A DNA stretch of 37,216 nucleotides from CBDDRG01 sp051306415 (GTDB lineage: Bacteria; Pseudomonadota; Gammaproteobacteria; Pseudomonadales; Porticoccaceae), in assembly GCA_051306415.1 (NCBI GenBank), contig JBPPNE010000232.1:1-37216 (forward strand), read 5' to 3'. Of this stretch, positions 1-7,275 are shown one piece after another (within the stretch, counting starts at the first letter, position 1; every line of letters begins with the position of its first letter). Under the pieces are notes generated by a model, which was not told the DNA's origin, did not search any database, and worked only from the letters and a program-made list of their open reading frames with translations. Position numbers and translations under genes: made by a program.

Positions 1-1
1 G

Positions 2-193
2 AAAAAGCCTCTCTGGGGCATTCTCAATGCCGTGCTTCTGGGTGTGGACAACAGTCACGCGGAGAGCATGAACAGCCGCATCAAAACCGTGAAGACTCGC
101 GCCCGGGGATTTCGAAACAAACAACGGTTCCGCAACGCGATTTACTTCCACCTGGGTGGGCTACAGCTCTACCCTGACGGAATCAAGCCCTGA
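2..193 (+). CDS. ISL3-family transposase, C-terminal fragment (5' end outside window)
   Basis: Reading frame 2 is open from the window edge to a TGA and encodes the last 63 residues of a transposase. It carries the ISL3 (IS204/IS1001/IS1165) signature: an Asn-Ser-His-Ala-Glu-Ser-Met-Asn-x-Arg-Ile-Lys stretch, whose Glu is expected to be the last residue of the DDE triad, followed by KTRARGFRNKQRF. The ORF is cut by the window edge, so its intactness cannot be judged. A GGGTCTCCCC-type end lies just downstream. The element sits 17 bases beyond the polA stop codon, so it landed behind polA without damaging it. Confidence 0.8.
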   Translation, partial: KKPLWGILNAVLLGVDNSHAESMNSRIKTVKTRARGFRNKQRFRNAIYFHLGGLQLYPDGIKP

Positions 194-200
194 TTCACCC

Positions 201-220
201 ACCATGATTGGGGGAGACCC
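201..220. repeat. Probable right terminal inverted repeat of the ISL3-type element
   Basis: The bases just after the transposase stop read, on the minus strand, GGGTCTCCCCCAATCATGGT. This is the style of terminus seen in ISL3-family elements. The following eight bases (ttttaacc, 221-228) would be the target duplication if the other end, outside the window, carries the same octamer. The partner end is not visible, so the exact boundary is inferred. Confidence 0.5.
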
Positions 221-237
221 TTTTAACCAAGCGTGCC

Positions 238-2952
238 CTAGTGCGCCTCATCCCAGTTATCGCCCACACCGACATCCACCACCAGCGGCACATCCAGCGC
301 CGTGGCAGCCGTCATCCGGGCCGGCAGGCCCGTGGCAATCTGCTCCAGCTCCGCATCCGGCACTTCCAGCACCAGCTCGTCGTGCACTTGCAGGATCATC
401 CGCGCGCCGAGACCTGCTTCCGCGAGCCAGGCATCCACTGCGATCATCGCTTTCTTGATGATGTCGGCGGCGGTGCCCTGCATCGGCGCATTGATCGCCG
501 CCCGCTCGGCGGCCTGGCGCTGGGCGCCATTGCCGGCCTTGATGCCGGGCACATAGAGGCGGCGGCCGAACAGCGTCTCCACATAGCCCTGTTCGGCGGC
601 GGTCGCCCGGGTCTGATCCATGTAGCGCTTCACACCCGGATAGCGGTGGAAATAGAGGTCGATGTACTCCTGCGCCTGGTGGCGGCCGAGGTTGAGCTGG
701 CGCGCCAGACCAAACGCGGACATGCCGTAGATCAGGCCGAAGTTGATGGCCTTGGCGTTGCGCCGCTGCTCCGGCGTGACCTCGGCGAGGCCGACGCCGA
801 ACACCTCGGCGGCGGTGGCGCTATGCACATCCAGGCCCTTGCCGAAAGCCTCCAACAACCCGGGGTCGGCCGACAAGTGGGCCATGATGCGCAATTCGAT
901 TTGGGAATAATCTGCCGCCACCAGGCGATGGCCCGGCGACGCGATAAACGCCTTGCGGATGCGCCGTCCCTCTTCGGTGCGGATCGGGATGTTCTGCAAA
1001 TTGGGATCGGAAGACGACAGCCGGCCGGTGGCCGTCACCGCCTGGTGATAGGAAGTGTGGATGCGTCCGCTGGTGGGGTCGATCATGGTCGGCAGCTTGT
1101 CGGTGTAGGTGGATTTAAGCTTGCTGAGGCTGCGGTGTTCGAGTAACGCCTTGGGCAACGGATAATCCAGCGCCAGCTCCTGCAACACTTCTTCGGCGGT
1201 GGACGGCGAGCCAGTCGGGGTTTTCTTGATCACCGGCAAGCCGAGCTTGCCGAACAGCAGTTCACCGAGCTGCTTGGGTGAAGCGAGATTGAAGGGTTGG
1301 CCGGCGAGGGCCTGGGCTTCCAGTTCCAGCGCGGCAATGCGCACGCCGAGTTCGCGGCTTTGCGCGGCGAGCAGCTTGCCGTCCACCAGCGCGCCGTTGC
1401 GCTCGATGCGCGACAGCACCGGCAACAGGGGCATCTCCAGGGTATCGAACACCGCCTTGAGCCGACCTTCCGCCACCAGCCTGGGCCACAGCACCTGATG
1501 CAGCCGCAGCGTGACGTCGGCATCCTCGGCGGCATAGGGCGCGGCCTGCTCCAGCCCGATCTGGTTGAAGGTCAGTTGATTCGCGCCCTTGCCGGCGATG
1601 TCTTTGAAGTGGATGGTGGTCTCGCCCAGGTGTTTCAGCGCCAGGCTGTCCATATCGTGGCGGGAGCCGCCGGCATCGAGCAGGTAGGATTCGAGCATGG
1701 TGTCGAAGGCGATCCCGGCCATTGCGATGCCGTGGCGGGCCAACACGCTCATGTCGTATTTCAGGTTCTGGCCAAGCTTGGCCTGGCGCGGGTCTTCCAG
1801 CAGTGGCTGCAACTTGCCCAGCACCAACGCGCGGTCGAGCTGCGCCGGCGCACCCAGATAGTCATGGCCGCAGGGCACGTAAGCTGCTTCGTGCGGATTA
1901 ATCGCGAAGGACACACCGACAATTTCGGCCTGCATGTAGTTGAGACTGGTGGTCTCCGTATCAAAGGCGAACAGCGGGGCCGCACGCAAGCGCTCGATCC
2001 ACGCATCGAGCGCGGCTTTGGTAAGGATTATCTGATAGTCCCTTTCGCTATCCACCACAGGTGCGGCGGGCGGGGCGACGGCAATCACTTCCTCGGTCCA
2101 AGCCTTGAATTCCAGGTCCTGGAACAGCGCTAGCAGGCGCTCGTGGTCGGGCTCGCCATTGCGCAGGCCTTCAGCGCACAAATCCAGCGGCACATCGCAC
2201 TTGATGGTCGCGAGCAGGCGCGACAGATAGGCCTGCTCCCGGTGTTCGAGCAATCGCTCGGGCATCTTGCCGGCGCCACGAAAATCCAGCGTGCGCACCC
2301 GCTCCGGATCGGCGTAGATCGCATCCATGCCGCCGATGCTCTGCAACATGGCCTGGGCGGTTTTTTCGCCAACGCCGGGCACACCCGGAATGTTGTCGGA
2401 TTTGTCTCCGACGAGGGCGAGATAGTCGACGATCAACTGGGGCGGCACACCGAATTTTTGCGCCACGCCCGTCGTGTCGAGCACGGTCCCCGTCATGGTG
2501 TTGACCAGCGTGATCTGGCCGTTGACCAGTTGCGCCATGTCCTTGTCGCCGGTCGAGATCACCACCGGCCGCTGCTGGGCGGCGGCCTGTTGCGCCAGGG
2601 TACCGATGACATCGTCCGCCTCGACGCCGTCGACGATCAGCAACGGCAGACCCATGGCGCGCACGATGTCGTGGATCGGCTGGATCTGCGCTCGCAACTC
2701 GTCCGGCATCGGCGGGCGATGGGATTTGTACTGCTCGAACAGGTCGTCGCGAAAGGTTTTGCCCTTGGCGTCGAAGACCACGGCGACCGGGCTGTTCGGA
2801 TAGTCTTTCTGCAAGCGTTTCAGCATCGCGATGACGCCCTTGACCGCGCCCGTGGGCTGGCCCTTGGAGTTGGTCAGCGGCGGCAGCGCGTGAAAGGCGC
2901 GATACAGGTAGGAGGATCCATCGACGAGAACAATCGGGGCGGCAGGGGTCAT
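238..2952 (-). CDS. polA: DNA polymerase I
   Basis: A 904-residue family A DNA polymerase for Okazaki fragment maturation and repair synthesis. All three domains are present. An N-terminal 5'-3' exonuclease covers about residues 1-290 (it begins with a VLVDGSSYLYRAFHAL-type segment and contains DGVEADDVIGTLA). A 3'-5' proofreading domain has its acidic motifs intact (FDTETTSL, NLKYDM, YAAEDADVTL). The polymerase domain has motif A DYSQIELR, motif B with the KAINFGLIYG helix, and motif C VHDELVLEVP near the end. The frame is open further upstream, but the ATG at 2952 aligns with the family N-terminus (MTPAAPIVLVDGSS), so that start was chosen. The length is close to E. coli Pol I (928). It is transcribed alone, divergently from feoA. 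Confidence 0.97.
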   Translation of the reverse strand: MTPAAPIVLVDGSSYLYRAFHALPPLTNSKGQPTGAVKGVIAMLKRLQKDYPNSPVAVVFDAKGKTFRDDLFEQYKSHRPPMPDELRAQIQPIHDIVRAMGLPLLIVDGVEADDVIGTLAQQAAAQQRPVVISTGDKDMAQLVNGQITLVNTMTGTVLDTTGVAQKFGVPPQLIVDYLALVGDKSDNIPGVPGVGEKTAQAMLQSIGGMDAIYADPERVRTLDFRGAGKMPERLLEHREQAYLSRLLATIKCDVPLDLCAEGLRNGEPDHERLLALFQDLEFKAWTEEVIAVAPPAAPVVDSERDYQIILTKAALDAWIERLRAAPLFAFDTETTSLNYMQAEIVGVSFAINPHEAAYVPCGHDYLGAPAQLDRALVLGKLQPLLEDPRQAKLGQNLKYDMSVLARHGIAMAGIAFDTMLESYLLDAGGSRHDMDSLALKHLGETTIHFKDIAGKGANQLTFNQIGLEQAAPYAAEDADVTLRLHQVLWPRLVAEGRLKAVFDTLEMPLLPVLSRIERNGALVDGKLLAAQSRELGVRIAALELEAQALAGQPFNLASPKQLGELLFGKLGLPVIKKTPTGSPSTAEEVLQELALDYPLPKALLEHRSLSKLKSTYTDKLPTMIDPTSGRIHTSYHQAVTATGRLSSSDPNLQNIPIRTEEGRRIRKAFIASPGHRLVAADYSQIELRIMAHLSADPGLLEAFGKGLDVHSATAAEVFGVGLAEVTPEQRRNAKAINFGLIYGMSAFGLARQLNLGRHQAQEYIDLYFHRYPGVKRYMDQTRATAAEQGYVETLFGRRLYVPGIKAGNGAQRQAAERAAINAPMQGTAADIIKKAMIAVDAWLAEAGLGARMILQVHDELVLEVPDAELEQIATGLPARMTAATALDVPLVVDVGVGDNWDEAH

Positions 2953-3007
2953 AGGACTTACCCAGAGGAAACGGGGCAAGAATACACGATGTCGCGCGCT
3001 TGATTTT

Positions 3008-3023
3008 GCCCAAACGTTTTGGC
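3008..3023. promoter_or_regulatory. Palindrome resembling a PurR/LacI-family operator upstream of polA
   Basis: GCCCAAACGTTTTGGC is an imperfect palindrome with a perfect central AAACGTTT, of the form GCCnAAACGTTTnGGC. Its central CG and flanking A/T tracts resemble LacI/PurR-type operators. It lies about 55 bases upstream of the polA start codon, in the divergent polA-feoA region. Which gene it serves, if any, cannot be told from the sequence. Confidence 0.25.
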
Positions 3024-3158
3024 GGCATGAGTAACGGCATTGCCCCGGTTGTCGGTTCGCCCCCCAGAACCCCAACCTCCAGACCGCAAACCAGTGGGCG
3101 GTCGCTGCGTCATTCTGGAGTTTGCATGGCAGTCAGTCCCGGCCCGGATAATCTCGCA

Positions 3159-3180
3159 TATAATGGGAATAATTCTCACT
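3159..3180 (+). promoter_or_regulatory. Fur-box candidate overlapping a -10 element of the feo operon
   Basis: TATAAT at 3159-3164 is a consensus -10 hexamer. Overlapping it, bases 3162-3180 (AATGGGAATAATTCTCACT) match the classical Fur-box form AATGATAATnATTCTCATT at about 15 positions. No convincing -35 hexamer is seen at the right spacing. The arrangement predicts that Fe-Fur blocks transcription of feoAB when iron is plentiful. Confidence 0.65.
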
Positions 3181-3194
3181 TGGCGGCAACCATT

Positions 3195-3443
3195 TTGAAC
3201 CTGCGTCTCTCCGAACTCCCCAAAGGCGTCATGGCTACAGTCAGAGCTGTCGAGCCGACATCGGCCGCGGATGCCATCGCCAGGCGACTGATGGAACTGG
3301 GCTTCGTCGCCGGCGAGGCGGTGCGGGTGCTGGCGGCAGGCCCGGTCGGCGCCGAGCCGTTGCTGATCCAGATCGGCTATACCCGCTTCGCCCTGCGCCG
3401 CGCCGAGGCTGCAAGAGTCAAGGTCGAGATCACGAGGCCCTGA
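3195..3443 (+). CDS. feoA: FeoA, ferrous iron transport accessory protein
   Basis: An 82-residue SH3-like FeoA-domain protein that acts in the cytoplasm with FeoB in Fe(II) uptake. The family pattern is visible: LSELPKG near the N-terminus, then RRLMELGFVAGEAVRVL and an IGYTRFALRRAEAARVKVE C-terminus. The open frame extends upstream to 3000, but that part crosses the promoter and Fur box and is not conserved in type. The TTG at 3195 gives the expected length and N-terminus (L-N-L-R-L-S-E-L). The ATG at 3231 is the alternative and would remove the first strand. The stop overlaps the feoB start by one base (TGATG), indicating translational coupling. Confidence 0.88.
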   Translation: MNLRLSELPKGVMATVRAVEPTSAADAIARRLMELGFVAGEAVRVLAAGPVGAEPLLIQIGYTRFALRRAEAARVKVEITRP

Positions 3444-5284
3444 TGTCGAGTCTACGCGTCGCCCTGGTCGGCAATCCCAATTGTGGCAAAACCGCGCTGT
3501 TCAACCAGTTGACTGGCAGCCACCAGAAAGTGGCCAATTACGCCGGCGTCACCGTCGAGCGCAAGGAGGGCCGGTTCACCGCGCCGTCGCAAAAAGTCAT
3601 TCAGGTGCTGGATCTGCCGGGGGCCTACAGTTTGGCGGCGACCAGCCCAGACGAGGCGGTGACCCGCGATGTCATCCTCGGCCACTTTGCCGGTGAATCG
3701 GTGCCTGACTTGCTGGTCTGTGTCGCCGACGCCACCAACCTGCGGCTGCATTTGCGCTTTGTGCTCGAAGTGCGGCGACTGGGCCGCCCGATGGTGTTGG
3801 CGCTCAACATGGCGGACGCGGCGCTTAGGCGCGGCATCCGCATTGATCGCGAGTTGCTGCAACGGGAACTCGGGATGCCCGTGGTGGAAACCGTCGCCGT
3901 GCGCAGCGGCGGCGCGAGCGCGCTGATCGAGCAGCTGGATCGGGCGCCGCCGCCGGGATCAGCCCCGACCGTCGAGGCACTGGCAGCGGATGCCGATTTG
4001 CACGCCGAGGTCCAGCGCCTGCTCAAGCTCGCCGTCACCATGCCGCAGGCAACAGACGCGCGCGACGACGCCATCGACCGTTGGGTGCTGCACCCGGTCT
4101 GGGGTCTGGCGCTGCTCACCGTGGTGATGTTTTTGATGTTTCAAGCGGTGTTTTCCTGGGCGGCGCCGCTGATGGAGGGCATCGACTGGGCGGTGACAGC
4201 GTTGGGCAATGGCCTGCGGACGTTACTGCCGGACAGCCCATTGCGCAGTCTGTTGGTGGACGGCGTGATCGCCGGTGCCGGCAGCGTCATCGTGTTTCTG
4301 CCCCAGATCCTGATCCTGTTCCTGTTCATCCTGTTGCTGGAGGAATCCGGTTATCTGCCGCGCGCCGCGTTCCTGCTCGACCGCTTCATGGTCGGCGCGG
4401 GGCTCACCGGCCGCTCCTTCATCCCGTTGCTGTCGAGTTTTGCCTGTGCCATCCCCGGCATCATGGCAACGCGCACGATCCAGGATCCGCGCGACCGGCT
4501 GGCGACCATTCTGGTGGCGCCGTTGATGACCTGCTCGGCGCGGCTGCCGGTCTATGCGCTGCTGATCGGCGCGTTCATTCCGCGCCAGGCGGTGTTGGGC
4601 CTCTTCAACTTGCAGGGGTTGGTGCTGTTTGCGCTGTATGTGGCGGGCATTCTCAGCGCACTGGCGGTGGCGTATGTGATGAAGCGCGTCCGCCGCGATA
4701 CCACCGAACATGCGCTGCTGCTCGAATTGCCGGCTTATCGGCTGCCGAATCCGCGCGATATCGCGCTGGGCCTGTATGAGCGGGCGCGCACGTTTCTGCG
4801 CCGGGTCGGCGGCATCATCCTGTCGCTGACCGTGCTGCTGTGGTTCCTGTCGAGTTATCCGGCGCCGCCGGCGGGCGCACCCGGTGCCGCCATCGACTAC
4901 AGCATTGCCGGCCGCGTCGGCCATTGGCTGGAAGTGGTGTTCGCGCCGATCGGCTTTAACTGGCAGATTTGTGTCGCGCTGATTCCGGGCCTCGCCGCGC
5001 GCGAAGTCGCGGTCAGCAGCCTCGCCACGGTCTACGCCGTGTCCGGTGCCGACACCGCGGCGGCCGCCGAGCTGACGCCAATTCTCGCTGCCCAGTGGTC
5101 GTTGGCCACCGCGCTGTCGCTGTTGGTCTGGTACATCTTCGCACCACAATGCCTGTCGACCCTGGCCGTCATCCGCCGCGAAACCAACTCCTGGCGAATC
5201 GCGGGTATCTCCGCTGCTTATCTGTTCGGGCTCGCCTACGCCGCATCGTTTCTCACCTTCCAGATCGCGAGTGCACTGTCGTGA
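3443..5284 (+). CDS. feoB: FeoB, Fe(II) transporter with N-terminal GTPase domain
   Basis: A 613-residue inner-membrane ferrous iron permease. The N-terminal G domain has G1 GNPNCGKT (residues 10-17), G3 DLPG (57-60) and G4 NMAD (122-125). From about residue 215 it is polytopic, with the conserved FeoB core segment SFACAIPGIMATRT and the later LAAREVAVSSLATVY gate segment. It is shorter than the E. coli protein (773) and belongs to the shorter FeoB forms common in proteobacteria. It follows feoA with a one-base overlap, and its stop codon overlaps the GTG of the next small gene. Confidence 0.96.
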   Translation: MSSLRVALVGNPNCGKTALFNQLTGSHQKVANYAGVTVERKEGRFTAPSQKVIQVLDLPGAYSLAATSPDEAVTRDVILGHFAGESVPDLLVCVADATNLRLHLRFVLEVRRLGRPMVLALNMADAALRRGIRIDRELLQRELGMPVVETVAVRSGGASALIEQLDRAPPPGSAPTVEALAADADLHAEVQRLLKLAVTMPQATDARDDAIDRWVLHPVWGLALLTVVMFLMFQAVFSWAAPLMEGIDWAVTALGNGLRTLLPDSPLRSLLVDGVIAGAGSVIVFLPQILILFLFILLLEESGYLPRAAFLLDRFMVGAGLTGRSFIPLLSSFACAIPGIMATRTIQDPRDRLATILVAPLMTCSARLPVYALLIGAFIPRQAVLGLFNLQGLVLFALYVAGILSALAVAYVMKRVRRDTTEHALLLELPAYRLPNPRDIALGLYERARTFLRRVGGIILSLTVLLWFLSSYPAPPAGAPGAAIDYSIAGRVGHWLEVVFAPIGFNWQICVALIPGLAAREVAVSSLATVYAVSGADTAAAAELTPILAAQWSLATALSLLVWYIFAPQCLSTLAVIRRETNSWRIAGISAAYLFGLAYAASFLTFQIASALS

Positions 5285-5568
5285 CCGCCGCGCGGCTCGC
5301 CTACGACGTCCTCCAAGGTCTGCTGCTGGTTGCGGTGCTAGGCGGAAGCTGCATCTATCTGCTCGGCCAGGTAGCGCCAAGCGCGATGGCAGCGCAGCGG
5401 CTGCGGCTTTCCTCGTGGCTGGGCCGGCCATCGCGTCCGGCGTGGATCCGTCGGCTGGCCCCACGGCTGGCTCCGCAAGCGGCAACCACCGCGGGTTGTC
5501 ATGGGTGCAGCCAGCGCAACGGCTGCACCACCGCATCCACCACCGCTACGCAGACGCCCGCTGAATAG
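5281..5568 (+). CDS. Small membrane protein with C-terminal Cys motif, third gene of the feo operon
   Basis: A GTG at 5281, overlapping the feoB stop (GTGA), opens a 95-residue frame. It encodes one N-terminal hydrophobic segment (about residues 7-30, LQGLLLVAVLGGSCIYLLG), a basic Arg/Pro-rich middle and a C-terminal C-x2-C-x5-C cluster (CHGCSQRNGC). Short one-TM proteins with a terminal Cys cluster are found after feoB in many beta- and gammaproteobacteria, in the position held by FeoC in enterics. It is not a winged-helix FeoC. The Cys cluster could bind iron or an Fe-S cluster, or sense redox state, but that is inference. The gene is shorter than the overlapping frame that contains it, and the GTG overlap decides the start. 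Confidence 0.7.
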   Translation: MTAARLAYDVLQGLLLVAVLGGSCIYLLGQVAPSAMAAQRLRLSSWLGRPSRPAWIRRLAPRLAPQAATTAGCHGCSQRNGCTTASTTATQTPAE

Positions 5569-5577
5569 CTCGGCTGC

Positions 5578-5744
5578 TAGGAGCCTGTCGGACTTAAGCG
5601 TCCGTAGCGAGGGAAAGTCCGATTTGAGGCAGATTTTGTGCAAATTTGCGGCGAATAGTGGGGCTATTCAACAAGAATTTGCACAAAATATAACCAAATT
5701 CGGCTTTTTCGCAGTAGGACAGTCTTAAGTTCGACAGGCTCCTA
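5578..5744. mobile_element. MITE-like palindromic element between convergent feo and znuA genes
   Basis: A 167-base element with 21-base terminal inverted repeats (5578-5598 and 5724-5744) that differ at one position. The outer 13 bases, taggagcctgtcg, are perfect. Inside are a perfect 14-base inverted repeat (attttgtgcaaatt at 5633-5646 with its complement at 5676-5689) and a nested gaatag/ctattc pair, so most of the element can fold into one long stem. It has no coding capacity. Both ends carry TA, consistent with a TA-target, IS630/Tc1-like or similar non-autonomous element; this is inference. The left end lies 10 bases after the small feo gene stop, and the right end overlaps the znuA stop codon. 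It may also act as a bidirectional terminator. Confidence 0.8.
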
Positions 5745-6617
5745 AGGCGGTGCTGCCGACCCCGGCGGCTCCCCGAGACAAGTGGCGAGTTGCTCGCCGA
5801 TGCCGCTGAGGAAGCGGCCATAGGCATCCGCGCCGGGCGCAACGGCGACGGCAAAGGTATCGATAACCACAAGGTGTGCATTGAGCTTGTCGGCCAGGTG
5901 CTGTACCCGCTGAGGACTGCTGCCAGGCTCCGCAACCACGCATTTCACCGCGGTTTCGGCGACCAGCCGGTTCATTTCCCGCGCACCCACATTGACATCG
6001 CCGGCATTGCTCAGATAGCCGAGCTGACGCAACCCAAAGGTTGCGACAAAATGCCGCAGTCCGTCGTGATCGACGATGAACTTTTCCTGTTTCACCGGGC
6101 GCAGTCGTTGCGCGATTAAGGCTTCGGTCCGCGCCATCAGCGCGGTAAAGGCCGCTGCATTGGCACTCAGGCGCGGCTGTTGATCCGGGTAGGCGCGAGT
6201 CAGCCAGGTGGCGACCGCGCCGGCGATCGCCACCGCATTCGCCGGGCTCAGCCAGACGTGGGCGTCGCGGACACCAACGCTTTCACCCGGTTCCGCCGGC
6301 GGCCAGTGGAGTGCCGGCAAATCGACGGCGGTAATGACGTTGACGGCTGCGCGGAGTGCAATGCCGTCGATCAGCGCACCCTCCATGTCTGGCCCGATCC
6401 AGAGCACCAGATCGGCGTTGTCGAGCAGGCGGCGATCCGACATCTTCAGCGACCAGTGATGGGGGCTATCGCCATCCGGCAGCAGTTGCCGGACTTCCAC
6501 CGCGTCACCGGCTACCGCCGCCACGATCATCGTCAGCGGCTTGATCGTGGTGAGCACCACCGGCTTGGCGGACGCGGGCAGGGCGAGCAGCAGTACGAGT
6601 ATCGCGAATCGATGCAT
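5742..6617 (-). CDS. znuA: ZnuA, periplasmic zinc-binding protein of the Znu ABC transporter
   Basis: A 291-residue cluster A-I metal-binding protein that delivers Zn(II) to ZnuBC. It has a signal peptide at residues 1-17. Candidate zinc ligands are His53/His54 (SPHHWSL), His120 (DAHVWLSP), His184/His189 (VDHDGLRHF) and Asp253 (VIDTFA). Cys226 and Cys280 have the same spacing (54) as the structural disulfide of E. coli ZnuA. The long His/Asp-rich loop of many ZnuA proteins is absent. The TAG stop (5742-5744) is formed by the end of the MITE-like element, so the last residues may have been altered by the insertion. It is divergent from zur-znuCB, with a Zur-box candidate 18 bases upstream. Confidence 0.95.
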   Translation of the reverse strand: MHRFAILVLLLALPASAKPVVLTTIKPLTMIVAAVAGDAVEVRQLLPDGDSPHHWSLKMSDRRLLDNADLVLWIGPDMEGALIDGIALRAAVNVITAVDLPALHWPPAEPGESVGVRDAHVWLSPANAVAIAGAVATWLTRAYPDQQPRLSANAAAFTALMARTEALIAQRLRPVKQEKFIVDHDGLRHFVATFGLRQLGYLSNAGDVNVGAREMNRLVAETAVKCVVAEPGSSPQRVQHLADKLNAHLVVIDTFAVAVAPGADAYGRFLSGIGEQLATCLGEPPGSAAPP

Positions 6618-6634
6618 GGGCCGGAGAATCTCTT

Positions 6635-6647
6635 GTTATAAAATAAC
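6635..6647 (-). promoter_or_regulatory. Zur-box candidate upstream of znuA
   Basis: GTTATAAAATAAC matches the proteobacterial Zur core GTTATANTATAAC at 11 of 12 defined positions. It lies 18-30 bases upstream of the znuA start, where bound Zur would block transcription. Together with the site at 6730-6742 it suggests zinc-dependent repression of both divergent units. Confidence 0.65.
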
Positions 6648-6729
6648 GCTTGGGCAGACGACAATAGCCATCACTGCCTGGTTCACTGTGCGAAGCCCCC
6701 GCTGAGACAGCGCGCTGCGCGCTTTAATT

Positions 6730-6742
6730 GCTATACTGTAAC
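6730..6742 (+). promoter_or_regulatory. Second Zur-box candidate upstream of zur-znuCB
   Basis: GCTATACTGTAAC matches the GTTATANTATAAC core at 10 of 12 defined positions and continues into CATT, as in the extended consensus. It lies about 40 bases upstream of the zur start codon, so zur is probably autoregulated. It is weaker than the site beside znuA. Confidence 0.5.
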
Positions 6743-6783
6743 ATTGTCAAAGGGTGGCATCGTGTCGCCAAGGAGTAGCCGCA

Positions 6784-7275
6784 ATGCTGACCAACTCGAA
6801 GCAGGCCTATCAGGCCCACGATCATAGCCGCTGCCTGAACGCCGCGCTGACCCAGGCTATCAATCTGTGCCAGAGCAAGGCCGCCAAGCTGACGCCGATT
6901 CGCGAGTCGGTATTGCGGCTGATCTGGCAAAATCACCGACCGCTAGGCGCCTACGCGATTATTGACGAACTGTCGCGCACGACCGGCAAACGGGTGCTGC
7001 CGCCGACGGTGTACCGCGCCCTCGACTTTCTCCGCGGCATTGGGCTGATTCACCGCCTCGCCTCGCTCAATGCGTTCATCGGCTGCCCCTTCCCCGACAG
7101 CGCCCACAGCGACCTGTTCCTGGTCTGCCGCCAGTGCGGCGGCGTCGCCGAGTGCAGTGCCGAGGGCATCAACAATGTTCTCAGCGCAACCGCGCAGCGC
7201 GCCGGGTTCATCATCGAATCCAAAACCGTGGAGCTGCTGGGCCTCTGCTCCGAGTGCCAGGGCGCGGCCCCATGA
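6784..7275 (+). CDS. zur: Zur, zinc uptake regulator (Fur family)
   Basis: A 163-residue Fur-superfamily repressor that binds DNA when loaded with zinc. The winged-helix segment includes KLTPIRESVLRLI and LPPTVYRALDFL. The C-terminal dimerisation part has the two structural CxxC pairs, Cys115/Cys118 (CRQC) and Cys155/Cys158 (CSEC), plus the HSDLFLVC segment. The ATG at 6784 was chosen because AAGGAG at 6770-6775 lies eight bases upstream; the longer open frame crosses the promoter. Its last four bases overlap the znuC start (ATGA). Neighbouring znuCB and the divergent znuA make Zur more likely than Fur. Confidence 0.95.
   Translation: MLTNSKQAYQAHDHSRCLNAALTQAINLCQSKAAKLTPIRESVLRLIWQNHRPLGAYAIIDELSRTTGKRVLPPTVYRALDFLRGIGLIHRLASLNAFIGCPFPDSAHSDLFLVCRQCGGVAECSAEGINNVLSATAQRAGFIIESKTVELLGLCSECQGAAP

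Noticed and set aside
208..1146. Long open frame of 312 codons on the + strand
   Set aside because: It is the antisense image of polA, which has all catalytic motifs. The protein is rich in His/Arg/Gly with no family character. Several similar antisense frames over polA, ctaD, fabY and uvrD were dropped for the same reason.
4223..5536. 437-codon frame on the - strand over feoB
   Set aside because: Antisense of feoB with repetitive Arg/Gln/Gly composition; FeoB motifs on the + strand are complete.
5578..5744. The palindromic repeat as a CRISPR or RNA gene
   Set aside because: Only one unit is present, with terminal inverted repeats rather than spaced direct repeats. No tRNA or riboswitch fold is recognised; a MITE-like element explains it better.
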